Below are positions 32,850-39,483 of a stretch of DNA of 64,000 nt, one piece after another. A program made the position numbers and the translations under genes. The notes under the pieces were generated by a model. That model did not search any database. It saw only the letters and a list, made by a program, of their open reading frames with translations, and was not told the origin of the DNA. Source of the stretch: Xanthomonas sp. F10 (GTDB taxonomy: Bacteria > Pseudomonadota > Gammaproteobacteria > Xanthomonadales > Xanthomonadaceae); contig NZ_JACHNP010000001.1 in the NCBI RefSeq assembly GCF_014206815.1, forward strand, positions 2,012,456 to 2,076,455. The letters are read 5' to 3'. Each line of letters starts with the position of its first letter. The stretch's first letter is position 1.

Positions 32850-33182
32850 GGTTGCCGGCTGAGCGCGTTGAGGCTGGTCCGCCGACGCGGTCCGCAGGAC
32901 GCTCCGGGCATGCCTGCCGACAGACGTCGGTGACATGCCAAGCAACCTCGGTCTTCAAGGTTGCGCGCAGCGCCCCACGTTGCGTGGCCGGACCAGTTCG
33001 CTTCGCATCCACTTCGCGAACGGCCTCCGATTGCTCGGTGGCGGATGCATTTGCCCACCCAACCCAGCACGGGGCTTTGCACCTTTCCCCGCTCGACGGG
33101 CCGGCGTGCCCCGATTCCAGTCCACCCCGCGGATGCCATGTCCGCAAGGGGCTGGCTCCGCATTCTTTCCAGGAGCCAAGCC
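32850..33182 (+). ncRNA. Structured leader copy 3
   Basis: Third copy. Hairpin A is CCGAC (32917-32921) with GTCGG (32926-32930). Hairpin B is GCAACC (32942-32947) with GGTTGC (32959-32964). Box CCAGTTCGCTTCGCATC at 32993-33009. Compared with copies 1 and 2, both stems carry compensatory changes (U-A to C-G in A, G-C to A-U in B). The closest relative is copy 4. Confidence 0.65.
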
Positions 33183-33869
33183 ATGGCAAACAGCTACTAC
33201 GAGGGCACCGGTGTCCTCATTCTCGACCGCGTTACGCCGGTCATCCGAGCGCTGTTCAGCGAGTTCGCGCTGGATGCCGACTATCCCGGCAACGGAGAGG
33301 CGTACATCGCCCTTCGGTCCGACAGTTCCCCCAGTTGGGACGATCTGCGCGAGACGCTGATCGATCTTGCAGCGCCACTGGGCTTTATCCCTTCACCAGA
33401 CAGCATCACGCCGATCGGTGAGGTGTTGCAGGTGCTCGGAAAGCACTTCTGCGCCGGCGGCAACGCGGCATTGGCATCGATGATCGAACGTGACGACTTC
33501 GGGGACGCAGCCGATCTCAAGGATCTTTTCCTGCTCGCCATCTGCTTCGATGACGGGCATCACCTTCGGGAGATCCGCTTCGAAGGCTGCTGGCGATGCG
33601 ACAGGCCTCGTCTGTTCGAGTTGGGCGGCGCGGGCCACTACATGAGCCACGAGTTCGCACTGGACAGTGCGTCCAGCGATGCGCCACAGCTGGGCCCCTT
33701 GATCCGCAGCGCCCTGTCGAGCAACGACTTCGACGGCGCAGGCATCGTAGTTGCGCGAGAAGCGCTGCGGCTGCTGGCCGGCATTCGCGACGTGGCCCAT
33801 CGCGACAAGGTGCAGCGCGCCGCCATCTGGAAGTTGATGGAAGGCCTCGTTGGCCAAGGGGAGCGATGA
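33183..33869 (+). CDS. Hypothetical protein, 228 residues
   Basis: Unknown family. Mixed alpha/beta sequence beginning SYYEGTGVLILDRVTPVIRA, with a central LKDLFLLAICFDDGHHLREI segment; many mobile-element proteins of this length share the 'F.L.......G.G..YI......P.W..L...L' pattern. No catalytic motif. It stands where the 31586 gene stands in the preceding cassette but is not obviously related to it. The stop is 1 nt before the ATG of the second DUF3085 gene. Confidence 0.72.
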   Translation: MANSYYEGTGVLILDRVTPVIRALFSEFALDADYPGNGEAYIALRSDSSPSWDDLRETLIDLAAPLGFIPSPDSITPIGEVLQVLGKHFCAGGNAALASMIERDDFGDAADLKDLFLLAICFDDGHHLREIRFEGCWRCDRPRLFELGGAGHYMSHEFALDSASSDAPQLGPLIRSALSSNDFDGAGIVVAREALRLLAGIRDVAHRDKVQRAAIWKLMEGLVGQGER

Positions 33870-33870
33870 C

Positions 33871-34239
33871 ATGCCTCTCCGCTTCCGGGGCGTCGAGCTG
33901 CGCCCTGTCCTCACCGAAGCCATCCGTGAGCACTGCCCGATCGTCCTGCAGCGGGGTGACGGCGTGTACTGGCATGCAGCATGCAGTCCACCGCACTCTC
34001 GCGGATACCTCACTCCAATCGCGTACGCGCTCGGCTCCAACCCGCGGGTGAATGCTTTCGAGCACTGGTGGGACCGGGCCTGCGACACACTGGGCACCGA
34101 CACCCTTTGCAGGGCGTTCGATCCCCGAGATGCCGTGTTTGCCTGCATCCTGTACGGCAACTTCGATCTGGAGCTATCGGCAGAGCCTAGCCCGCTGTCG
34201 ATACGGCCTGTCCCGGCCGGTACGCTGTTTCACCACTGA
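33871..34239 (+). CDS. DUF3085-family protein (copy 2)
   Basis: A 122-residue paralogue of the protein at 32432: PLRFRGVELRPVLTEA, VYWHAACS, IAYALGSNPRVNAFEHWW and NFDLELSAEPS align along the whole length. It is translationally linked to the 33183 gene and closed by a terminator. Two diverged copies in neighbouring cassettes suggest duplication and specialisation. Confidence 0.82.
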   Translation: MPLRFRGVELRPVLTEAIREHCPIVLQRGDGVYWHAACSPPHSRGYLTPIAYALGSNPRVNAFEHWWDRACDTLGTDTLCRAFDPRDAVFACILYGNFDLELSAEPSPLSIRPVPAGTLFHH

Positions 34240-34256
34240 GCTTCCGTTGTTCCCTA

Positions 34257-34284
34257 GCCCCCGCCATGCGGGGGCTTTTCTTTT
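34257..34284 (+). terminator. Rho-independent terminator after DUF3085 copy 2
   Basis: GCCCCCGC (34257-34264), loop CAT, GCGGGGGC (34268-34275), then TTTTCTTTT. Confidence 0.92.
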
Positions 34285-34324
34285 GCGCTCAATGCGGTCA
34301 CGCCGCAGCGCGCGTTATGGCTCG

Positions 34325-34581
34325 CGGGTCGAGGCGGAACGCAGGACGCTCCGCGCATGCCTGCCGACAGAAGTCGGCGACATGCCAGGCAACCCTCGGT
34401 CTTCGAGGTTGCGCGCAGCCGCCAGGCTGCGTGACCGCCCCAGTTCGCATCGCATCCTCGCGCGAACGGCCACTGGATCCCGGTGGCGATGCATCCGCCT
34501 GTTCAACCCACCGCGGGGTTACGCACCTCTCCCCGCACGATGGGGTCGGTGTGTCTCCGCTTCATCCTATGGAGCACCACC
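34325..34581 (+). ncRNA. Structured leader copy 4, upstream of the DUF3577 gene
   Basis: Fourth copy. Hairpin A is CCGAC (34364-34368) with GTCGG (34373-34377). Hairpin B is GCAACC (34389-34394) with GGTTGC (34407-34412). Box CCAGTTCGCATCGCATC at 34440-34456. A further GCGGGG (34513-34518) with CCCCGC (34531-34536) hairpin lies nearer the gene. Confidence 0.65.
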
Positions 34582-35505
34582 ATGGCTACCTCATCGTCAT
34601 CCGAAACGAAGTCGTACTTCGATTTGCACACCTCGGGCATCGGCTACCTGAAAAATGTCCGCGAGGTCCCTGTCCGCGGCGGTCGCCGCGCCCAGCCGTT
34701 CCTCGCTTGCAAGATCGACGCGCTGGTCGGTTCCGCAAAGGATCCAAGCTACCGCACCTTCGATCTGAAAGTCTCCGGTGCCAAGGCCAAGGAACTGGTC
34801 GAAAGCTACATGGGCGTGGACGACCGCCGGAAGCGGCCCCTTGTCCGCTTCCGCGTCGGCGACCTCTGGCCCGATCCCTTCATCCGCAATGAAGGGGAGC
34901 GCAAGGGCGAAGCCGCAGCGGGCCTCAAGGGCCGTCTGCTGAAGGCGGAGCTGGTTGATCGCGGCGAGTTCATGCGCATCGAAACACACGAGCTCATCAC
35001 GCGCGGCATCGGCTATCTCAACCGCCCGGAGGACGTTCGTCCGAAGGACGGCGATCCGTTCCTCGCCTGTTGCATTGCCGCGCTGGCCGGGCCGACCGAC
35101 GAGCCGGAGTACCGGTACGTCGAGGCAAAGGTGACGACGGAATCCGCAGCCCACCTGGTGCGGCGTTGCGTGCAGGCCGTGGAGGCCGAGCGCAAGGTGC
35201 TCATCTCGTTCCTCCTGAACGACATGAAGATCGATGCGTACCTTCGCACCAAGGGGGAACGTGCCGGCGAAGCCGCAGCCTCCCTGGAGGCCAATCTGGT
35301 CCACATCGGGCTCATCAAGATCGATGGCCAGAAGGTCTATCCGCTGGCCACGCCGGCTCCCGACACACCGCCGGCCGAGGATGCCTCCGCGTCCGAAGCC
35401 GATAGCGCCTCCGACTCCGCGTCCGCCCATGCCCCCGAGCCCGCCGAGCGCGACTCCGTGAGCGAGGAGCAGGACCGCGAGCAGGAAGCGGTCGAGTCGT
35501 TCTGA
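34582..35505 (+). CDS. DUF3577/STY4534-family protein with two tandem domains
   Basis: A 307-residue protein made of two homologous halves. The first repeat has TSGIGYLKNVREV, PFLACKIDAL and FIRNEGERKGEAAAGLKGRL; the second has TRGIGYLNRPEDV, PFLACCIAAL and YLRTKGERAGEAAASLEANL. Each half matches the DUF3577 (STY4534) ICE family, whose members usually carry one copy. An acidic, low-complexity tail covers the last 50 residues. The family is linked to the ICE replication or transfer backbone and has an OB-like beta pattern; single-strand DNA binding is my guess. ATG at 34582 follows TGGAGCACC. Confidence 0.83.
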   Translation: MATSSSSETKSYFDLHTSGIGYLKNVREVPVRGGRRAQPFLACKIDALVGSAKDPSYRTFDLKVSGAKAKELVESYMGVDDRRKRPLVRFRVGDLWPDPFIRNEGERKGEAAAGLKGRLLKAELVDRGEFMRIETHELITRGIGYLNRPEDVRPKDGDPFLACCIAALAGPTDEPEYRYVEAKVTTESAAHLVRRCVQAVEAERKVLISFLLNDMKIDAYLRTKGERAGEAAASLEANLVHIGLIKIDGQKVYPLATPAPDTPPAEDASASEADSASDSASAHAPEPAERDSVSEEQDREQEAVESF

Positions 35506-35513
35506 AACCGGCA

Positions 35514-35531
35514 GGGCCCCGCACGGGGCCC
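35514..35531 (+). promoter_or_regulatory. Start-proximal hairpin upstream of DUF3275 gene
   Basis: GGGCCCC (35514-35520), loop GCAC, GGGGCCC (35525-35531). It follows the DUF3577 stop by 8 nt and precedes the next ATG by 37 nt, with no U tract. Confidence 0.6.
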
Positions 35532-35568
35532 CGCCCATCTTCTCCCGAGCGAACGCAAGGACATCACC

Positions 35569-36282
35569 ATGGACACCACCACACCCGGCGAGCGCGCGGC
35601 GCCCTCGCCCATCATCGTTCCGGGCCAGCTCACGCTGCGCACCATCCGCGGCCGCAACGGCCCGTTCACCGTCGGACGGCTCATCACGCACCTGGGCGTT
35701 TTCGCGGTCAAGGATGCGGAGCTGGAACAGTATCCCGAGGGCAGGTATGACGGAGAGTTCGTCATCCGCTACATCTTCCCCAAGTCCTACCCGGTGGGCG
35801 ACGGCATGCGGTTCGAGATCCGCGCCAACCTGGACGGCATGACGCTCCACGGCATCGACAAGCTGAGCCGTGACGAGGCGCGCAGCTTTGCCACGCAGGA
35901 CGTCGATCCCCTCGACGAAGAGCAGGGTGCGACTCCCGGCGCGCGCCAACCGGCTCCGGCAACGCCAGCCGAGCCAGCTACGCCGTCCACGGGCGCCGAG
36001 ATGTCGCAGGCATCGACGGATCCCCTGATCGATACCACGCCTTTCGGCGTGGATATGCCCTCTTCCGCACACAGCGCCGCCAGCCAGCCGCAAGGTGCGC
36101 CCGGGAGCGAGGACGCGGCCCTGTTCGGCCTGCTCTGGCCGCTGCAGGACTGCGTGAAGCTCGATTCGACCATCGACCGCCGCACCTTGCGTGCGCAGAT
36201 CGCCCGCCTGGGCGAACTGGGCTACGCGCTGGACATCAAGGCACAGGTCTGGAGCCGCCCGGCGGTGACCCAGGCCGCGTGA
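35569..36282 (+). CDS. DUF3275-family protein
   Basis: A 237-residue protein of DUF3275, a conserved ICE family. The N-terminal 110 residues hold the domain (PGQLTLRTIRGRNGPFTVGR, then AVKDAELEQYPEGRYDGEFV). A Pro/Ala/Ser-rich linker follows at residues 120-190, and a conserved C-terminal stretch LFGLLWPLQDCVKLDSTIDR closes it. Function unknown. It follows DUF3577 in the same order as in related elements. Confidence 0.83.
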   Translation: MDTTTPGERAAPSPIIVPGQLTLRTIRGRNGPFTVGRLITHLGVFAVKDAELEQYPEGRYDGEFVIRYIFPKSYPVGDGMRFEIRANLDGMTLHGIDKLSRDEARSFATQDVDPLDEEQGATPGARQPAPATPAEPATPSTGAEMSQASTDPLIDTTPFGVDMPSSAHSAASQPQGAPGSEDAALFGLLWPLQDCVKLDSTIDRRTLRAQIARLGELGYALDIKAQVWSRPAVTQAA

Positions 36283-36319
36283 TCGCTGGCACCGCATCCG
36301 CGGTGCTTCCCATCCATCC

Positions 36320-36353
36320 GCCGGGTGCGCCTCTCCTTCGGGAGGCGCCCGGC
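36320..36353 (+). promoter_or_regulatory. Start-proximal UUCG hairpin upstream of the 36376 gene
   Basis: A 34-nt near-perfect hairpin with arms starting GCCGGG and ending CCCGGC, closed by a TTCG tetraloop at 36338-36341. It ends 22 nt before the ATG, directly ahead of the AGGAGA site. A second hairpin (GCACCGC/GCGGTGC) lies at about 36289-36306. Confidence 0.65.
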
Positions 36354-36375
36354 TCCATTCTTCAGGAGACCTCTC

Positions 36376-36783
36376 ATGGGCTGGTATTTCTCCCATCAAT
36401 CGCGGTCTGAACTGATCGCGGAACTGATCGCACCGCAAGAGACCGAGCGCACCAATGCGAAAGTTATCGCTCACGCCCTGCGCGGCAACGTGCTGTGGTG
36501 CGTGGTCGAAATGACCGTCAAGACCGAAAGCGCACATAGTGATCTGCCGCCGGGTCAGTCCCTGCGCTACATCCGCTGCGATCTGCTCGAACGCAGCTAT
36601 GACCAGTGGGGCTACAAGTCGCTGGACGAGTCCATGCACCCGTACTACTACTCGTGCCCGCTGTCCTATCTGGACCTCGCGCCGGAGCAGTCCGCCGACT
36701 GGCGTGCAGGCGTTCGCGCCTACCACGCACGGCGGCGCACCCCCACCGCATCCGCGTCATCCGTCGCGGCTCTGGTGTCCTGA
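36376..36783 (+). CDS. Hypothetical protein, 135 residues (possibly DUF6927-like)
   Basis: A small protein starting GWYFSHQSRSELIAELIAP, then VLWCVVEMTVK and RYIRCDLLERSYDQWGYKSL and a PYYYSCPLSYLDL motif. From memory this resembles the DUF6927 family found on ICEs and plasmids, but I am unsure. The aromatic-rich 'W.YK..DES..P.YY.CPL..L' core is striking and probably structural. Followed after 16 nt by another small gene. Confidence 0.68.
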   Translation: MGWYFSHQSRSELIAELIAPQETERTNAKVIAHALRGNVLWCVVEMTVKTESAHSDLPPGQSLRYIRCDLLERSYDQWGYKSLDESMHPYYYSCPLSYLDLAPEQSADWRAGVRAYHARRRTPTASASSVAALVS

Positions 36784-36799
36784 GCCAGGGAGAGCCGAT

Positions 36800-37060
36800 A
36801 TGGACCCGATTCTGTCAACCCTCCCTCGCCCGCTGCTGGCTTTCGTCGAAGGCCAACTGTCCAACGACGAGACGTCCACCGATGCAGAGCTCCAAGAGCA
36901 CTTTGTCGCCAACGGCCTCACCGAGGACCAGGCGCGGCAGGCACTGACCTATCGCGCGCAGTACCTGAGCAACATCTACCTGGACGGCTTCACGCCCATC
37001 ACCGCAGCCGACGACGTGCTGCGCTTCAACCCGTTCAGCCGGCAGTTCGAGCCGGTCTGA
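36800..37060 (+). CDS. Hypothetical protein, 86 residues
   Basis: A small acidic helical protein. The first half (ILSTLPRPLLAFVEGQLSND) and second half (LTEDQARQALTYRAQYLSNI) suggest a helical bundle. No family recognised. Short spacing after the 36376 gene indicates the same transcript. Confidence 0.65.
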   Translation: MDPILSTLPRPLLAFVEGQLSNDETSTDAELQEHFVANGLTEDQARQALTYRAQYLSNIYLDGFTPITAADDVLRFNPFSRQFEPV

Positions 37061-37080
37061 GCGCCACCACTCCACCCCAT

Positions 37081-37097
37081 GGGGCAGCAACTGCCCC
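37081..37097 (+). promoter_or_regulatory. Start-proximal hairpin upstream of the 37136 gene
   Basis: GGGGCAG (37081-37087), loop CAA, CTGCCCC (37091-37097), with an alternative CCCCATGGGG palindrome at 37075-37084. It lies about 38 nt before the ATG. Confidence 0.55.
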
Positions 37098-37135
37098 GAG
37101 GGCAGAGCTGTCCCCGCGTATCCGAGGACAACGCC

Positions 37136-37807
37136 ATGCCCACCACCGATTCCCAGCCTTCTCCGCTCTACCGCATCGACGAATGCCCCGACGTCATGGC
37201 CGACGCGTGCGTCGCCGATGACCAGGGCGGCCTTGTGTTTCTCTCGATCTGGGCCCGCGACACGGCCGTCCAGCAGTTCCTCGCCCGCCTGACCCTGGGC
37301 CGGGACGAGCAGGGCCTGCAGCAGTTCAACATCGTCACGCCCGAGGGTGGCAGCGCCCCGGTGTTCGTCGGCAACGTGGATCGCCTGGAAAAGCGCATGA
37401 CGCGCGCCTTCCGGCGAACCCTGTTCGGCTCGCTGTCCAACGTGTGGCTGTTCGACCGGCGTTGCGTCAGGCCCGACAAGGCCAACGCCAGCGCGCTGGC
37501 CGTGCTGCCAAAGGACAGCACGTGCAGGCTGGACCGCCTCTGGTCGCTGGTACGCGATACCTGTCCGCTGCCGCTGCTGGACCACTGGCGCGACCCGGTG
37601 CTCGATCTGCTGCATGGCCGCGACATGCTGTCGCGCCTTCCCTTCGCCCTCGGGCCGCTCGAAGGCCACCGGCTCGCGATCGACGTGCCGGTCCTCACGC
37701 AGGCCCTCGGCGGGCTCATCCGCAGCGGTGACCTGCGCATCGAGCCGCAGCGGCCGCCGCATTCCATCGCCTTCACGCCACAGCAATCGCTCGAAGCGGT
37801 GGCCTGA
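37136..37807 (+). CDS. Hypothetical protein, 223 residues
   Basis: Unknown family. An alpha/beta protein with LSIWARDTAVQQFLARLTLG and SNVWLFDRRC segments and a conserved-looking C-terminus LLDHWRDPVLDLLHGRDMLS. No catalytic motif. The gene precedes the DUF6094-type methyltransferase by 74 nt and shares its direction; proteins of this type are regular neighbours of that methyltransferase in large mobile elements. Confidence 0.7.
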   Translation: MPTTDSQPSPLYRIDECPDVMADACVADDQGGLVFLSIWARDTAVQQFLARLTLGRDEQGLQQFNIVTPEGGSAPVFVGNVDRLEKRMTRAFRRTLFGSLSNVWLFDRRCVRPDKANASALAVLPKDSTCRLDRLWSLVRDTCPLPLLDHWRDPVLDLLHGRDMLSRLPFALGPLEGHRLAIDVPVLTQALGGLIRSGDLRIEPQRPPHSIAFTPQQSLEAVA

Positions 37808-37881
37808 GTTCCGCAACGTTCGTGCCCGCGTCGACACCGCCGACACGAACGCATTCCTTCATCCATCCCAAGGAGCATTCC

Positions 37882-38991
37882 ATGGCGCTCATGTTCGCGC
37901 GGCTTGCCCGCAACTTCATCAAAAGCGGGTATTACCCCACCGACGAAACCACGCTAGAAAGAGCCCTCCAGGCACTGGTGCCCGGCAACGGGCCGATGTG
38001 CATCCTCGATCCCTGCGCAGGCGAAGGCGCCGCCCTCGCCGAAGCCGCCCGCGCCCTCGGGAGCGAGCGCACGCAGGCGTATGCGGTCGAGTTCGACGCG
38101 GAGCGGGCACGCCATGCCCGCGGCCTGGTCGATCACTGCCTGCACGCCGACCTGATGGACACGATGATCTCCAAACAGGCCTTCGGGCTGCTGTGGCTGA
38201 ACCCGCCCTACGGCGACCTGTCCAAGGACGTCGACGGCAACATCGGCTACCAGGGCCAGGGCCGCGCCCGCCTCGAAAAGCTCTTCTACCAGCGCACCCT
38301 GCAGTTGCTGCAGTACGGCGGTGTACTCGTCTTCATCGTCCCGGGCTACGTGCTCGACGCGGAGCTGGTGGGCTGGCTCACGCGCCACTATGCGGACCTG
38401 CGGATCTACCGAGCGGTGGACACGCAGTTCAAGCAGGTGGTGATCTTCGGCCGGCGCATCCGTCAGCGCGACCTGGCCGGCGATGCGGCAGCCGCCGCAC
38501 GCACCCTTCTTCTACAGGTCGGGCACGGCGAGGTGATCCCCGACGAACTGCCCAGCGAATGGCCGTTCTTGCCTTACATCGTTCCCGCCAGTGTGTCCCC
38601 ACCGGAGCACTTCTTCCGCGTGACCATGGAGCCTGAGCAGTTCGCCGATGAAGTCGGCCGGCTGCGAGGCCTCTGGCCGATGCTCGATACGCACCTGGGC
38701 GCCGCGCAGCAGTCGCTGCGCCCACCGGCGCGGGCCTTGTCTCCGTGGCATCTCGCCCTGGCTCTGGCCGCGGGCGCGATCTCGGGCGTCGTGCGCTCCA
38801 AGTCCGGGCGTGTGCTCATCGTCAAAGGCGACACCCACAAGGACAAGGCGCTGCAGCGCGAGTTCACCGAGCGCGAAGACGGCTCGATCGCCGAGACCCG
38901 CATCCTCACCGACAAGTTCGTGCCGGTGATCCGCGCCTGGGACATGACCCCAGGCTCTCCCACGCTGGGCGAGGTCCTGACCATCCGCTGA
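37882..38991 (+). CDS. DUF6094-type class I SAM-dependent DNA methyltransferase
   Basis: A 369-residue methyltransferase. Motif I (SAM binding) is CILDPCAGEGAALAEAA near residues 41-57, and the catalytic motif IV is LWLNPPYGDL near residue 108 (NPPY), indicating N6-adenine or N4-cytosine amino methylation. An acidic residue at AVEFDAERA in the second strand should bind the SAM ribose. The C-terminal 150 residues have no known motif. It matches the DUF6094 family of ICE-borne enzymes. Start has AAGGAG. Its closest partner is the SNF2-like helicase two genes on. Confidence 0.85.
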   Translation: MALMFARLARNFIKSGYYPTDETTLERALQALVPGNGPMCILDPCAGEGAALAEAARALGSERTQAYAVEFDAERARHARGLVDHCLHADLMDTMISKQAFGLLWLNPPYGDLSKDVDGNIGYQGQGRARLEKLFYQRTLQLLQYGGVLVFIVPGYVLDAELVGWLTRHYADLRIYRAVDTQFKQVVIFGRRIRQRDLAGDAAAAARTLLLQVGHGEVIPDELPSEWPFLPYIVPASVSPPEHFFRVTMEPEQFADEVGRLRGLWPMLDTHLGAAQQSLRPPARALSPWHLALALAAGAISGVVRSKSGRVLIVKGDTHKDKALQREFTEREDGSIAETRILTDKFVPVIRAWDMTPGSPTLGEVLTIR

Positions 38992-39028
38992 CCCCAGCCG
39001 ATCCATCCACCACAGAAGGAGAACCACA

Positions 39029-39346
39029 ATGTTTCCACTGTTCCAGCGGCGCAAGCCGCTTCCGCAACCGCTGTTCGCGCCGGGCTCGATCCAACTGAGC
39101 GAAGAAGTGCGCTGGCTTGCGAGCAAAAGCCTGATCGATCCCCTGCCCTACGTGCATCGCCATGTGCGAGGCGATTGGGGCGAGGTCGGCGAAGCCGAGC
39201 GACAGGCCAACGATATGGCGCTGGAGTGCGGCGCTCCGATGACCTCACGGTTTGCCATCACCCCACGACTGTCCCTGATCGTCGTCACCAGCTCGGACCA
39301 GGGTACGACCGTCGTACAACTGCCCGAGGAACGGACGGTGACCTGA
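39029..39346 (+). CDS. Hypothetical protein, 105 residues
   Basis: A small protein between the methyltransferase and helicase genes. It starts FPLFQRRKPLPQPLFAPGSI and has a beta-rich C-terminal half (SRFAITPRLSLIVVTSSDQG). No family recognised. Start has AAGGAG. Same transcript as the methyltransferase (37-nt gap) is likely. Confidence 0.65.
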   Translation: MFPLFQRRKPLPQPLFAPGSIQLSEEVRWLASKSLIDPLPYVHRHVRGDWGEVGEAERQANDMALECGAPMTSRFAITPRLSLIVVTSSDQGTTVVQLPEERTVT

Positions 39347-39426
39347 CCCACACGCTTTTACTGCGGGCCGCGAGCGCCTGCGGCGTCTGACCACCTCGGC
39401 CGCGAGCCGAATCTTCATCCCACCCC

Positions 39427-39464
39427 GGGGCATGCCATCGCCCCTTGGGGGAGGTGCATGCCCC
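39427..39464 (+). promoter_or_regulatory. Start-proximal hairpin upstream of the helicase gene
   Basis: GGGGCATGC (39427-39435) pairs with GCATGCCCC (39456-39464) around an inner CCCCTTGGGG (39441-39450). It ends 19 nt before the ATG, ahead of a TTGGAG site. Confidence 0.65.
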
Positions 39465-39483
39465 ATTTTCTTGGAGCATCACC

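Noticed and set aside
28610-34581. Repeated leaders considered as integron attC sites or a CRISPR array
   Set aside because: They are about 100-nt cores spaced more than 1 kb apart, with no spacer regularity, no cas genes, no integron integrase and no attC-type R/L boxes; they lie 5' of genes after terminators.
35514-35531. Hairpin considered as a terminator of the DUF3577 gene
   Set aside because: No U tract follows. It resembles the other start-proximal hairpins.
34597-36726. Open frame of 709 codons on the minus strand
   Set aside because: Antisense to DUF3577, DUF3275 and the 36376 gene. The sequence is rich in G, R and A without domains.
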